Shown here piece after piece: positions 9,238 to 17,427 of a stretch of DNA of 38,326 nt; the stretch's first letter is position 1; the number at the start of each line of letters is the position of its first letter. This stretch comes from Bacteroidia bacterium (GTDB lineage: Bacteria > Bacteroidota > Bacteroidia > Bacteroidales > VadinHA17). Below the pieces are notes generated by a model. It made no database searches, was not told where the DNA came from, and saw only the letters and a program-made list of their open reading frames with translations. Position numbers and translations under genes: made by a program. The stretch lies in the NCBI GenBank assembly GCA_026391595.1, contig JAPLDY010000207.1:2778-41103 (forward strand), read 5' to 3'.

Positions 9238-9338
9238 CCCCCCATCCCCCCTAAAGGGGGGCTAAAACCTGTAATAATATAAGAATCCGGATTTGAGCCC
9301 CCTTCAGGGGGCAGTTCCGATTTAGCGGAACGGGGGTT
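9236..9338. repeat. C-run/G-run palindromic intergenic element, copy 1
   Basis: The element begins at the stop codon of the DUF47 gene. It contains a six-C/six-G hairpin (9246-9251 with 9256-9261, loop TAAA), a second five-C/five-G hairpin (9298-9302 with 9307-9311, loop TTCA), and outer ends AACCCCCC and GGGGGTT that pair with each other. It sits between convergent genes and could end both transcripts. It shares its style with copies near 12340, 19907, 25667, 34480 and 37861. Confidence 0.8.
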
Positions 9339-9361
9339 CTATCAGCAACACCCTGTCTATT

Positions 9362-9694
9362 TCAATTGCTCTTTATCATAATAAGCACCATCTTGAACTT
9401 CTCAACTGCTTTTACAGCATGAGTTATATTCGCAGGCATAATAATGACCTGATCGGCTTCGACGAAGAATGACTTCCCTCCTATTATAATTTCTCCTTTA
9501 CCGTCAACTACCTGGATCATAGCATCGAATGGAGCCGTGTGCTCGCTTAGTGCTTCTCCCTTTGCAAATGAGAAAAGTGAGATATTCCCCGTCTCTTTCT
9601 TCAGGACTGTTTTACTGAGAATGCCACCGCTGGCATATTCAACTGAATCAATAAAACTGAATACTTTAGCTTTTTCGAATTCGTTCGATTCCAT
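9362..9694 (-). CDS. small cupin-domain protein
   Basis: A 110-residue single-domain cupin, cytoplasmic, with no signal peptide. The first cupin motif reads as GEALSEHTAPFDAMIQVVDGKG, keeping one histidine and the terminal glycines. The second is VEADQVIIMPANITHAVKA, with P and H in the expected positions. Proteins of this size are usually metal-binding sensors or small-molecule enzymes and the substrate cannot be told. The gene stands alone between the PiT operon and an MFS transporter gene on its own strand; the 186-nt gap upstream contains a CGCAAAG inverted repeat, so co-transcription with the MFS gene is uncertain. Confidence 0.85.
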   Translation of the reverse strand: MESNEFEKAKVFSFIDSVEYASGGILSKTVLKKETGNISLFSFAKGEALSEHTAPFDAMIQVVDGKGEIIIGGKSFFVEADQVIIMPANITHAVKAVEKFKMVLIMIKSN

Positions 9695-9759
9695 GTTTGT
9701 ATTGTTAATTATTTAACAGAATAACAATATTAATGATATATTGTTTATTGCTAAAAAAT

Positions 9760-9881
9760 AACCGCAAAGATCGCAAAGGATTTAAAATCAAAGGACGCAA
9801 AGAATCCCAGATTGTGGTTTTACTTTGCGTCCTTTGAGGATCTGCCCTCGATGTGCAGAGGGCTTTGCGTACTTTGCGGTT
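9760..9881. repeat. CGCAAAG-type inverted repeat, copy 1
   Basis: A roughly 120-bp palindromic element. Outer arms are AACCGCAAAG at 9760-9769 and the reverse complement CTTTGCGGTT at 9872-9881; the inner arm CAAAGGACGCAAAG at 9789-9802 has a perfect 14-base complement at 9823-9836. The right end touches the stop codon of the minus-strand MFS gene, so the whole element would be transcribed as a large hairpin at the 3' end of that mRNA. A related element follows the POT transporter gene near 17200. Confidence 0.85.
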
Positions 9882-11596
9882 TACTTCTTTATATTCGGCA
9901 GCTCCAAACCGTAGCCTTTCTTCTTGTCTTCAGCTTTCAGCAGGAAGGCAAATAAGAGTGCCAGGAAACCCAGTCCGGTGAAAATCAGCATCGGACGGGT
10001 ATAATTGTAATGCGAAAATACATTGCTGAATTTTGAGATCTTCTGTCCATCACCGGTAACAAAGTTTTCAACCTTGTTATCTCCGATATAGTAATCAATA
10101 ACTTTCAGTTCTTCTTTTTTGACAGCTTTTCTCAGAGATTTTGTGGTTATAAATTCTGAGCTGATGGTATCGTTTGCAGATGTGACAACTGCTGAAATCG
10201 TTCCATCAGTGTTTTTGATGAACTGTGTGATTTTCAGGTCAACATCTTTTCTGCTGATTGATCCTACTTCGGTCACGGGATATACCTTCTGATCTGCAGT
10301 AACAACCTGGGTTATTTGTGGACCCTGAGTAGTTACCAGGCCTGTTCCGGCAATTGCAAAGTAACCAAGGAAGCACCACTTATTCAGCACCCAGCCTATC
10401 AGGGCAGGCACACCCATTAATCCCCAGTTCTGCACCCAGAAAACAAGGGCATAGGCTGTACCAAGCTGATTCTCAGGAATTATCTTTGGCACCGAAGGCC
10501 ACATTGCAGAAGGCACCAGTGAAAATCCAACTCCCAGAACAAGAATAAGCAATATTGCAACTATCCAGTGATGGAGGAATGGGATCGAAAACAAAACATG
10601 TACAAAGATCAGCAGGATTGCCCCCAGTATCATGATCGATGCACCCTTGCCTTTTCTGTCGTACATATTACCGAATAATGGAGTAAGCAATATCGTTCCG
10701 AATGGCAGCAAGGCAGGGATAAGGCCAGCCCAGTCTTCGTTTATATGAAATTTGCAGACCATCAGATCTGTAGCATATTTCAGGAAGGGAAAAACTGCTG
10801 AATAGAACAGAACACAAAGTATAGCAATATACCACCATCCTTTATTCGTAATTATTTTCAGAATATCGCGGACACGAAAAGCTTCTTCAGGTTCCCCAGG
10901 GTTCTCGGCGTCACTTGCAGCAGCAATTGATGCATCAAGCTTTTTATCCATGAATGTGTACATGATAAATGATATCAGCCCGATGCACAGCATTATAAGG
11001 CAGACAAGTATCGGAGCAGATACTGTACTAAATGCCTTTGCAATAGGAAGTGAAGTCGAAAGAGCCAGGGCGGTTCCAAGTCTGGCAGTTGCCATTTCGA
11101 GTCCCATTGCTAAAGCCATCTCCTTGCCTTTGAACCATTTAACTATAATTTTTGATACTGTTATACCAGCGGTCTCAACTCCAACACCAAATATTGCAAA
11201 ACCCAGTCCTGCCATAAGTACCTGAGCATTTACATCAAAGAATATCAGGTGCCATGTCTGGCCGTCAAGCATATGAGTCGATACTGCCCAGTATTTTATG
11301 AATGTTCCTCCCACCATAATAGATGCAGCTGTAAGCCCGGTAAAACGGACACCCATTTTATCGAGGATTATGCCTCCTATGATCAGCATCAGAAGAAATA
11401 CATTGAACCAACCGTAGGCACTCGTGAAAAATCCGAACTGAGAACTGTTCCAGTGCAGCTGACCTTCCAGCAACCCTTTCAACGGAGCCATTACATCGGT
11501 TAGGTAGTAACCGCATAACATTGTGAAAGCTACTACAGCCAGGGCTGTCCAACGTGCTGTCTTGGAGTCGCGAAGGGTTTGTCTTATTGTTTCCAT
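9881..11596 (-). CDS. MFS transporter with a ~108-residue extracytoplasmic insertion
   Basis: A 571-residue major facilitator. Twelve hydrophobic helices can be traced; helix 1 carries AVVAFTMLCGYYLTDVMAPL, the helix 2-3 loop reads GIILDKMGVRFTG (the G-x-x-x-D-x-x-G motif A), and the second half repeats it as GNMYDRKGKG. The N-terminus looks like the nitrate/organic-anion side of the MFS but the substrate is unknown. Between helix 11 (ending about residue 422) and helix 12 (starting about residue 533) lies a hydrophilic segment of about 108 residues rich in Thr, Val, Lys and Asp; by topology this loop faces the periplasm. Usual MFS length is 400-450. The gene is convergent with the cupin gene's neighbourhood and divergent from a secreted thioredoxin-fold gene. 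Confidence 0.85.
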   Translation of the reverse strand: METIRQTLRDSKTARWTALAVVAFTMLCGYYLTDVMAPLKGLLEGQLHWNSSQFGFFTSAYGWFNVFLLMLIIGGIILDKMGVRFTGLTAASIMVGGTFIKYWAVSTHMLDGQTWHLIFFDVNAQVLMAGLGFAIFGVGVETAGITVSKIIVKWFKGKEMALAMGLEMATARLGTALALSTSLPIAKAFSTVSAPILVCLIMLCIGLISFIMYTFMDKKLDASIAAASDAENPGEPEEAFRVRDILKIITNKGWWYIAILCVLFYSAVFPFLKYATDLMVCKFHINEDWAGLIPALLPFGTILLTPLFGNMYDRKGKGASIMILGAILLIFVHVLFSIPFLHHWIVAILLILVLGVGFSLVPSAMWPSVPKIIPENQLGTAYALVFWVQNWGLMGVPALIGWVLNKWCFLGYFAIAGTGLVTTQGPQITQVVTADQKVYPVTEVGSISRKDVDLKITQFIKNTDGTISAVVTSANDTISSEFITTKSLRKAVKKEELKVIDYYIGDNKVENFVTGDGQKISKFSNVFSHYNYTRPMLIFTGLGFLALLFAFLLKAEDKKKGYGLELPNIKK

Positions 11597-11746
11597 AAAA
11601 ATGATTTAGTGATTTTAGAGTGCGTCAAATGTAAAAAAATTAATCGGATGAAATGCAGAGTAATAATCACTATTAATGAACTATTATATGGCCCGATTGT
11701 TGTAATCGTCATAATATATAGGACAAAAACATTTAGAAATATTTTG

Positions 11747-11754
11747 TAATTTTG
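11747..11754 (+). promoter_or_regulatory. possible -7 element for the thioredoxin-fold gene
   Basis: TAATTTTG matches the Bacteroidota -7 consensus TAnnTTTG and would start transcription about 20 nt before the ATG at 11784. No TTTG lies at the proper distance upstream, so this is a half match. On the opposite strand TACATTTG (11633-11626) is a comparable half match for the MFS gene. Confidence 0.35.
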
Positions 11755-11783
11755 CATTAATTTATATATCTCAATATATCTAT

Positions 11784-12335
11784 ATGAAAAGAACATTACT
11801 ATTTTTATTAATTGCCATACTAATAACATCTTATGGTTTTTCGCAGGGAACAAATATTACTGGTTCGCACGCTGTAAAATGGTACAGCATAGAGGAGGCT
11901 GAGAAGCTCATGAAAGAATCATTCAAGCCTCTTTTTATAGATACATATACTGAATGGTGCGGCTGGTGCAAGAAAATGGACAATGAGACATTCACCAATG
12001 ATGTCATCGCTGATATTCTGAATAATAAATTCTATCCGGTTAAATTCGATGCAGAAAGCAAGGTAAAGATTACTTTCATGGGAAGCGAATTTGTAAATGA
12101 CGGGAAATATGGTAAGGCTCACCAGCTTGCTGTTGCACTTCTGCAGGGACAGCTATCCTATCCCACCGTAGTCTTAATGCTGAAAAACGATAGCAATAAA
12201 TATGAAGTTGCTCCCATTGCAGGATTTAAGCAGGCAAAGGAGATGGAAATGATACTGACCTTCTTTGCTGACAATACCTACGGAACAAAAACATGGGAAG
12301 ATTTTCAGAAAAGCTTTGTTGGTAAGGTGAAATAA
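11784..12335 (+). CDS. secreted thioredoxin-fold protein with CGWC active site
   Basis: A 183-residue protein with a signal peptide (KRTLLFLLIAILITSYGFSQ, cleavage expected after about residue 21) and a thioredoxin-like domain. The active-site motif is WCGWCKKMD, with cysteines at residues 59 and 62, preceded by LFIDTYTEW and followed by ETFTNDVIADILNNKF, as in the DUF255/DsbD-gamma-like thioredoxins. A cis-proline equivalent is present in LSYPTVVLM. It probably acts as a disulfide reductase or isomerase in the periplasm. The gene stands alone between divergent MFS and convergent DUF4831 genes. Its partner is not identified here. Confidence 0.88.
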   Translation: MKRTLLFLLIAILITSYGFSQGTNITGSHAVKWYSIEEAEKLMKESFKPLFIDTYTEWCGWCKKMDNETFTNDVIADILNNKFYPVKFDAESKVKITFMGSEFVNDGKYGKAHQLAVALLQGQLSYPTVVLMLKNDSNKYEVAPIAGFKQAKEMEMILTFFADNTYGTKTWEDFQKSFVGKVK

Positions 12336-12338
12336 TAG

Positions 12339-12451
12339 GATATCTCCCCCTTTGAAGAGATTGTCCCGCGAATCCGCCAATCGGCGGAGAAGCGGGAGGT
12401 CAAGGGGATATTTTTTAGATTTTCACACCCCCCAGCTCTTTCAGGGGGGGA
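12339..12451. terminator. nested GC hairpins between convergent genes (C-run/G-run element, copy 2)
   Basis: The gap between the thioredoxin-fold gene and DUF4831 holds a nested stem: TCCCGC at 12364-12369 pairs with GCGGGA at 12392-12397, enclosing TCCGCC/GGCGGA (12373-12378 with 12383-12388). Outer ATATC...CCCC and GGGGATAT arms flank it and a run of T follows at 12410-12416. A second hairpin pairs six C at 12428-12433 with the G-run at 12444-12450. The position between convergent stops and the T-tract suggest a two-way terminator. Confidence 0.65.
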
Positions 12452-12461
12452 TATTTTATTT

Positions 12462-13583
12462 TTATTTCCCTATTATGTAGTTTGAAGGAAGCTGCATCAC
12501 TTCACCAAACTGGTAAACCAGCTTGCGTGATCTGTAGATAGTCTCCTCTCCCATCTGTATTTTAACACTCACAACATCAGGGATCCTGTAATAGAGCTTA
12601 TCGAATTTCTGTTCGGATGGGGCGGGCTGTTGCCTTGAAATTATCGTGAGATCCTTTGTTTTCTGCTCAGGTTCAATCACAATTTTCACGGGTATTCCAC
12701 TGCTTTCAGGGGCATTTATGGGACCTTTGTTATTGTTAAAGGTAAACAGTTGGATCAGGTTGTTGCTATTCTCTTTTTCAGGTATGACCTGATATGAGAA
12801 CACTCTCTTCTCTGTCAATATTTTGCCTGTAAATAACTCTTCATAAGCTTTTTCCAGCCTGTCAATTTCATTTATGGCAGCTTCGTCCTGCGGAAATACG
12901 TTTGCTTCTCCGGTAAGAATAAGTATCCTTCCGTCACGCAGATCCATCAGTCTTCGTGCAGCTCTCTCTGCAAGCTGATCAGTTGTGAGCTTTTTCTTCT
13001 TTTCAACAATATATGGTACCCTGATGAATGTACTGTCCATGCTTATACGACGGTAGGCTGTATCATTCTGGGAAATATAATATTCATCCGAACCAAGATC
13101 AAACGACAGGAATTTATCAGTATTTATTTCCTTTTCAGGCAGTATACTTTCGCCCTGGGAATTCATAACCGGATTAATATCCAGGATCAGCCCTTCCTTT
13201 TTAAGAGACAGAACATTAGTTCTGAACTGAGTGGTTGTTTCAATTACATAGTATTCTGATGGATCAGCTTCCTCATGTGAATTTATGAATGCGCTTTTAA
13301 TGGTCCAATGTTCACCCGAGGTTGTTATAACACCCTTAATACCAAGCAGATCATCTGCATACTTAGCATACGGACCAGGAATCTTTAACTCACGTTCCAT
13401 CTCAACCATGACCGTAAAAACAGTCTTTGGCAGCGCGTAAACCAGACTTCCCTCGCTGATTTTTGTCGTATCTGCAAGATATCCCACGACAGTATCAGGA
13501 GCCGACAGTTTCTTTATAGTCTCGCAGGATATTGACAGGATTACAATTAAAGAAAATAATAAAAGACCGGTAATATTTTTCAT
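12462..13583 (-). CDS. DUF4831 family lipoprotein
   Basis: A 373-residue protein of a family found mainly in Bacteroidota. The N-terminus is a lipoprotein signal: hydrophobic LLLFSLIVILSIS then Cys20, which would be lipidated. The mature part begins with the family-typical GYLADTTKISEGSLVYALPKT segment, and includes ERAARRLMDLRDGRILILTGEANVFP, also characteristic of DUF4831. No catalytic motif is apparent and the function is unknown. It lies 54 nt downstream of nnr on the same strand, so the two are probably co-transcribed, though no functional link is obvious. The 3' end meets a hairpin element shared with the convergent gene. Confidence 0.82.
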   Translation of the reverse strand: MKNITGLLLFSLIVILSISCETIKKLSAPDTVVGYLADTTKISEGSLVYALPKTVFTVMVEMERELKIPGPYAKYADDLLGIKGVITTSGEHWTIKSAFINSHEEADPSEYYVIETTTQFRTNVLSLKKEGLILDINPVMNSQGESILPEKEINTDKFLSFDLGSDEYYISQNDTAYRRISMDSTFIRVPYIVEKKKKLTTDQLAERAARRLMDLRDGRILILTGEANVFPQDEAAINEIDRLEKAYEELFTGKILTEKRVFSYQVIPEKENSNNLIQLFTFNNNKGPINAPESSGIPVKIVIEPEQKTKDLTIISRQQPAPSEQKFDKLYYRIPDVVSVKIQMGEETIYRSRKLVYQFGEVMQLPSNYIIGK

Positions 13584-13637
13584 AGATCAGAGTATGTCAA
13601 TCAAGTTAATTTGCTTGCTAAATATATAACGCTTTTT

Positions 13638-15149
13638 TTATTCCCTTATTCTGTTAAATGCTTCGCCTATACTATCTATAATATCAGATGCTATAAGCGA
13701 TTCGCAAGATGACTTTACTGCTGCAATGTCTCCTGCAAGTCCATGCAGAAAGACGCCCAAAAGTGCAGCATTTTCGGGCTCATAACCCTGTGCCAGCAGC
13801 GCCAGGATGATCCCAGTTAGGGTATCACCGCTACCTGCAGTTGCCATGCCGGGATTGCCGGAGCTGTTGAAACAGACCATTCCGCCGGGTCCGGTGATTG
13901 AGGTATGGGCTCCCTTAAGCACTACGATACAATTATGATTCGCAGAAAATTCAATCTGCCTCCCGATCCTGTCAAAACCGCTGTTCGTCTTTCCAGCCAG
14001 ACGCTCGAATTCCTTCAGGTGAGGTGTCAGGATAGCGATTGGAGGAATATCCTTAAACCAGGTTTTATTTTCAGAAAGTATATTAAGGGCGTCAGCATCG
14101 ATTACGACCGGCTTGTTACATCTTAAAAGAAATTCATGCAGAGCGTTTTGTGTCGCTTTTTCGGTGCCCATTCCGGGTCCAATACCAACCGCTGAAAATG
14201 GGCTTAAATCTCCTAAATCAGAGATGACACTCTCTTCCTTATCGTGAACCGCCATCGCTTCGGGTACTGCACACTGAATTATGAGGTTGCCCAGTGAAGG
14301 TATATGACATGTAACCAGCCCTATCCCAGCCCTCAGTGCAGCTCTCGATCCAAGAACTACAGCGCCCATCCTTCCGTAAGAGCCTCCTGCAAGCAGCCCA
14401 TGGCCAAAACTACCCTTATGGTCAAATTTATTTCTCACCTTAAGGAGTGGTTTTACCATTTCTATATCAAGAAGTCTGTAGGGTGTTTCAGTTCTTTCAG
14501 TGATTTCTTTGTCCAGTCCGATTGGGAGAATTTGCCATTGTCCTGCAAACTTTTCATTTTCAGGGAACATGAATGACAGCTTAGGGAACTGAAATGAAAG
14601 CGTATAACTGGCTTTAACTATAACATCATTATCATTTCCGCTGTTATCCTCACCAAATAATCCGGACGGCATATCAATTGAAATAATGGTGAGGCCTGAG
14701 ACATTTATTTTTCCAATGACATCTGCGGCTACACCTTTTACCGGGCGTGAAAGTCCAGATCCGAAAAGAGCATCAATTATTATTGAATCCGGAGGAAGCG
14801 AGGGAAAATGAGTGCTGCCGGTAATTGTTTCAAATGGAACTTTTGTTTCATCGGCCAGTCTGCTCCTGTTTATCTTCCAGTCGGCTGAAGTATTATCTGA
14901 GTCACCGGTAAAAAAAACAGATGGCTTATATCCTTTCACTGAAAGCATTCTTGCCAGGGCGAGTCCGTCGCCGCCGTTGTTTCCGGGTCCGGTAAAAATA
15001 TATACTGGCCTTGCCGGAACAAATCGTTCAGTATACCAATCGAGCAATTTTCCTGCAGCACGTTCCATCAGGTCAACTGATGCAACAGGTTCATTCCTGA
15101 TTGTATAATCATCTATCTGACGTATCTGGTCGCATGTGAAAATTTTCAT
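13638..15149 (-). CDS. nnr: bifunctional NAD(P)H-hydrate epimerase / ADP-dependent dehydratase
   Basis: A 503-residue fusion that repairs hydrated NADH and NADPH in the cytoplasm. The N-terminal YjeF_N epimerase domain (about 1-215) has FTGPGNNGGDGLALARML, DALFGSGLSRPVKG and IDMPSGLFGED. The C-terminal ribokinase-like dehydratase domain (about 235-500) starts with NKFDHKGSFGHGLLAGGSYGRMGA and has DADALN, LTPHLKEF and the nucleotide-binding TAGSGDTLTG near residue 435-444. Length and domain order match bacterial Nnr. It starts the minus-strand pair nnr-DUF4831; a TAAATTTG -7-like octamer lies just upstream. Nothing suggests loss of activity. Confidence 0.96.
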   Translation of the reverse strand: MKIFTCDQIRQIDDYTIRNEPVASVDLMERAAGKLLDWYTERFVPARPVYIFTGPGNNGGDGLALARMLSVKGYKPSVFFTGDSDNTSADWKINRSRLADETKVPFETITGSTHFPSLPPDSIIIDALFGSGLSRPVKGVAADVIGKINVSGLTIISIDMPSGLFGEDNSGNDNDVIVKASYTLSFQFPKLSFMFPENEKFAGQWQILPIGLDKEITERTETPYRLLDIEMVKPLLKVRNKFDHKGSFGHGLLAGGSYGRMGAVVLGSRAALRAGIGLVTCHIPSLGNLIIQCAVPEAMAVHDKEESVISDLGDLSPFSAVGIGPGMGTEKATQNALHEFLLRCNKPVVIDADALNILSENKTWFKDIPPIAILTPHLKEFERLAGKTNSGFDRIGRQIEFSANHNCIVVLKGAHTSITGPGGMVCFNSSGNPGMATAGSGDTLTGIILALLAQGYEPENAALLGVFLHGLAGDIAAVKSSCESLIASDIIDSIGEAFNRIRE

Positions 15150-15168
15150 CTGCTACGGCATTATAGTA

Positions 15169-15176
15169 CAAATTTA
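15169..15176 (-). promoter_or_regulatory. possible -7 element for nnr
   Basis: Read on the minus strand the octamer is TAAATTTG, matching TAnnTTTG, with an expected transcription start about 10-15 nt before the nnr ATG. A matching TTTG element 19-21 nt upstream was not found. Confidence 0.3.
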
Positions 15177-15207
15177 AACTCTTCACCCATTAATAAAAAA
15201 AGATTAA

Positions 15208-15215
15208 TATATTTG
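15208..15215 (+). promoter_or_regulatory. possible -7 element for the POT transporter gene
   Basis: TATATTTG matches the Bacteroidota -7 consensus about 100 nt before the start codon, in the divergent gap between nnr and the transporter. The upstream TTTG is absent at the standard distance, so confidence is low. Confidence 0.3.
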
Positions 15216-15316
15216 TTTCAGTTCATGTTCTGAATAATTTCATTATCTGAAACAGGAAATTACCAGGAGACAGGACTTCAACCTAAATCATTAATTATTA
15301 ACTAACTATAAAGATC

Positions 15317-17173
15317 ATGTTAAAGAATCATCCCAAAGGATTGCTTGTAGCCTTTTTCTCAAACATGGGAGAAAGGTTTGGCTTTTATACGATGATGGCC
15401 ATTCTGGTTCTTTTCCTTCAGGCTAAGTTCGGGCTTCCTGCTGATAAGGCAGGTAGCATATACAGCTGGTTTTATTTCAGCATATATGCATTGGCGCTGC
15501 TTGGAGGCATACTTGCTGACTCCACCAAAAAGTACAAGCTTGTGATCCTTATCGGTATAATAATCATGTTTGCGGGATATATCGTAATGGCTGTACCAGG
15601 GATGACGCTGACAATAACCATTATAGGACTCTTCACAATTGCCCTGGGGAATGGTCTTTTCAAGGGAAACCTGCAGGCAGTTGTCGGGCAGATGTATGAC
15701 GATCCGAAGTATTCGAAGCTCAGGGATACTGCATTCATGATCTTTTACATGGGGATAAACGTAGGTGCATTTTTTGCTCCATTTGCTGCTACAAGTATGC
15801 GCAACTGGTGGCTGAAAACCAACGGCTTTGCTCATGACGGATCTCTCCCCTCTCTTTGCCATCAGTTCAATAACGGAACGCTGACCGATACAACAGTATT
15901 TCAGCAGCTTGCTGACAAGGTTAATCTTAGTGGACCAGTCACTGATCTTTCAGCATTCGCACATAAATACCTTGAAGTATTTTCAAAAGGATATAACTAT
16001 GCATTCGGAATAGCTGCCATAGCAATGGTTATTTCACTTCTTGTATACGTGTTCTTTAATAAACTGCTGCCAAGCAAGGATAAGATGAAAGTGGCTGAGA
16101 AGAAAATAACTGACGTTGCTACAGAAAAGGTTGATTTCAAACCCATCCCGCTTATTGCAGCTGCTGCTGCAATGGGGATCACCGCCTTTGGTTTACACTA
16201 TATTAAGCAAATTAACTGGGATAACGGTTTTGCATTCGGCCTGTTTGCGGGATTTATTACATGGATATTGCTAAGTTCAAGGAAGGAAGAGAGGGCAAGG
16301 ATCACGGCTCTTGTGCTAGTATTCCTTGTGGCAATCTTCTTCTGGATGTCGTTCCATCAGAACGGTCTTACACTCACACTATTTGCCAGGGATTATACAG
16401 ATAAACAGGTTGGTATTTTCACCAATATGTTCTTTACTCTTCCATCGATGCTTGCAGTCATTGGTGCAATCGCTGGAATATTTCTGCTGTTTTATAAGAA
16501 TTTGAAAAGAAATGCGAAGATCACAGGTGGAATTCTATTCCTTGTTTCATTGTGGCTTATTGTGTTTTTTGCCTATGGTTTTGATCCGGGAAACTTACTC
16601 ACTAAAGTACTTGGGTTGACCAGTTTCAGAGCACTGAATTCTATATCGCCAGAGGTATTCCAGTCATTTAATCCTCTTTTCATTGTTGCTCTTACATTCC
16701 CGGTTATGGGAGTTTTTGCATGGCTCAACAAGAAAGGAATTGAACCATCCACCCCCAAGAAAATTGGAATAGGATTGATTATTGCAGCATTTGGATTCTT
16801 AATTGTACTCGTAGGTTCAATTGGAGCTCCATCGCCTGCTTCGCTTCACGGTGCTCCGGTTTTGGATTCCAATAGAGTATCACCTTACTGGCTTGTAAGC
16901 AGTTACCTGATACTTACAGTCGCAGAACTGTTCCTGAGCCCGATGGGTCTTTCATTCGTTTCAAAAGTTGCACCATCAAGGTTCCAGGGGCTTATGCAGG
17001 GCGGTTGGCTCTTAGCGACAGCCACAGGAAACAAATTGCTTTTTGTCGGAACGATTCTATGGGTTAAGATAGACCTGAGCATACTTTGGTTCGTATTTAT
17101 TGCCTGTTTATTGCTTTCGGCAACATTTATATTCTCAATACTGAAGCGACTCGAAAAAGCAGCTACAAGCTGA
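15317..17173 (+). CDS. proton-dependent oligopeptide (POT/PTR) transporter
   Basis: A 618-residue POT-family major facilitator, importing di- and tripeptides with protons across the inner membrane. The helix 1 signature GERFGFYTMMAILVLFL is the conserved ExxERFxYY-type proton/peptide site. The helix 2-3 loop GGILADSTKKYK and ALGNGLFKGNLQAVVGQMY are further family marks, together with FYMGINVGAFFAP in helix 5. Length is somewhat above the bacterial average of ~500; the extra residues fall in two hydrophilic stretches, one after the first helical bundle (around residues 155-225) and one in the C-terminal half (around 425-450). The gene stands alone, divergent from nnr, and is followed by a CGCAAAG inverted repeat. 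Confidence 0.93.
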   Translation: MLKNHPKGLLVAFFSNMGERFGFYTMMAILVLFLQAKFGLPADKAGSIYSWFYFSIYALALLGGILADSTKKYKLVILIGIIIMFAGYIVMAVPGMTLTITIIGLFTIALGNGLFKGNLQAVVGQMYDDPKYSKLRDTAFMIFYMGINVGAFFAPFAATSMRNWWLKTNGFAHDGSLPSLCHQFNNGTLTDTTVFQQLADKVNLSGPVTDLSAFAHKYLEVFSKGYNYAFGIAAIAMVISLLVYVFFNKLLPSKDKMKVAEKKITDVATEKVDFKPIPLIAAAAAMGITAFGLHYIKQINWDNGFAFGLFAGFITWILLSSRKEERARITALVLVFLVAIFFWMSFHQNGLTLTLFARDYTDKQVGIFTNMFFTLPSMLAVIGAIAGIFLLFYKNLKRNAKITGGILFLVSLWLIVFFAYGFDPGNLLTKVLGLTSFRALNSISPEVFQSFNPLFIVALTFPVMGVFAWLNKKGIEPSTPKKIGIGLIIAAFGFLIVLVGSIGAPSPASLHGAPVLDSNRVSPYWLVSSYLILTVAELFLSPMGLSFVSKVAPSRFQGLMQGGWLLATATGNKLLFVGTILWVKIDLSILWFVFIACLLLSATFIFSILKRLEKAATS

Positions 17174-17187
17174 ACCAAAAATCCTTT

Positions 17188-17270
17188 AAACGCAAAGGGC
17201 GCTAAGGATTAAAATCCAAGGACGCAAAGAGATCCTAATCACGGATTTATCTTTGCGTCCTTTGTGGTTA
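17188..17270. repeat. CGCAAAG-type inverted repeat, copy 2
   Basis: Between the POT gene and thrA, the arm CCAAGGACGCAAAG (17216-17229) faces CTTTGCGTCCTTTG (17251-17264), 13 of 14 bases pairing. The left flank has AACGCAAAGG and the right flank GTGGTTAAG. Arm sequences are the same as those of the element at 9760-9881. It may act as terminator of the transporter transcript, but no T-tract follows immediately. Confidence 0.8.
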
Positions 17271-17349
17271 AGAATTCCTTTTAAATACATAAAACAAATA
17301 ATCAATTATCCTATTAATCTTTAATCAATTGAAGCTATTTGCTTAATAT

Positions 17350-17380
17350 TTTGTATCATTCTGCGATTTTATTATATTTG
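17350..17380 (+). promoter_or_regulatory. predicted promoter of the threonine operon
   Basis: TTTG at 17350-17353, then exactly 19 nt, then TATATTTG at 17373-17380: a complete match to the Bacteroidota consensus. Expected transcription start is near 17386-17388, which would place the leader hairpin and the 11-codon mini-ORF at the very 5' end of the mRNA. Confidence 0.65.
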
Positions 17381-17391
17381 TATTGTAATTC

Positions 17392-17427
17392 ATGCATCCT
17401 GAGGATGCTTTTTTTATTTTGAAATGA
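17392..17427 (+). other. 11-codon mini-ORF in the thrA leader, stop overlapping the thrA start (ATGA)
   Basis: An ATG at 17392 opens a frame of 11 codons reading MHPEDAFFILK, whose TGA stop overlaps the thrA ATG in the tetranucleotide ATGA. Its first codons form the 17394-17408 hairpin. The peptide is not rich in Thr or Ile, so it is not a classical attenuator peptide; it may be coincidental. A start site only about 5 nt from the predicted mRNA 5' end would mean almost leaderless translation. Confidence 0.25.
17394..17415 (+). terminator. intrinsic terminator-like hairpin in the thrA leader
   Basis: GCATCC at 17394-17399, a TGA loop and GGATGC at 17403-17408 form a perfect 6-bp stem followed at once by seven T (17409-17415). 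It ends 8 nt before the thrA start codon and lies downstream of the predicted promoter, so it is better read as an attenuator or a translation-blocking hairpin than as the end of the preceding gene. Confidence 0.6.

Noticed and set aside
11584-11853. 89-codon minus-strand ORF across the MFS/thioredoxin divergent gap
   Set aside because: It overlaps the starts of two well-supported genes and its hydrophobic, Ile/Leu-rich product is what AT-rich promoter DNA yields by chance.
12900-15100. Long antisense ORFs opposite nnr and similar shadows opposite other genes
   Set aside because: They lie wholly within well-supported genes, lack recognisable motifs and have codon use expected of antisense frames.
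17394-17415. thrA leader hairpin as a riboswitch
   Set aside because: The leader is far too short (about 37 nt) to hold an aptamer; a simple hairpin with a T-tract is all that can be seen.
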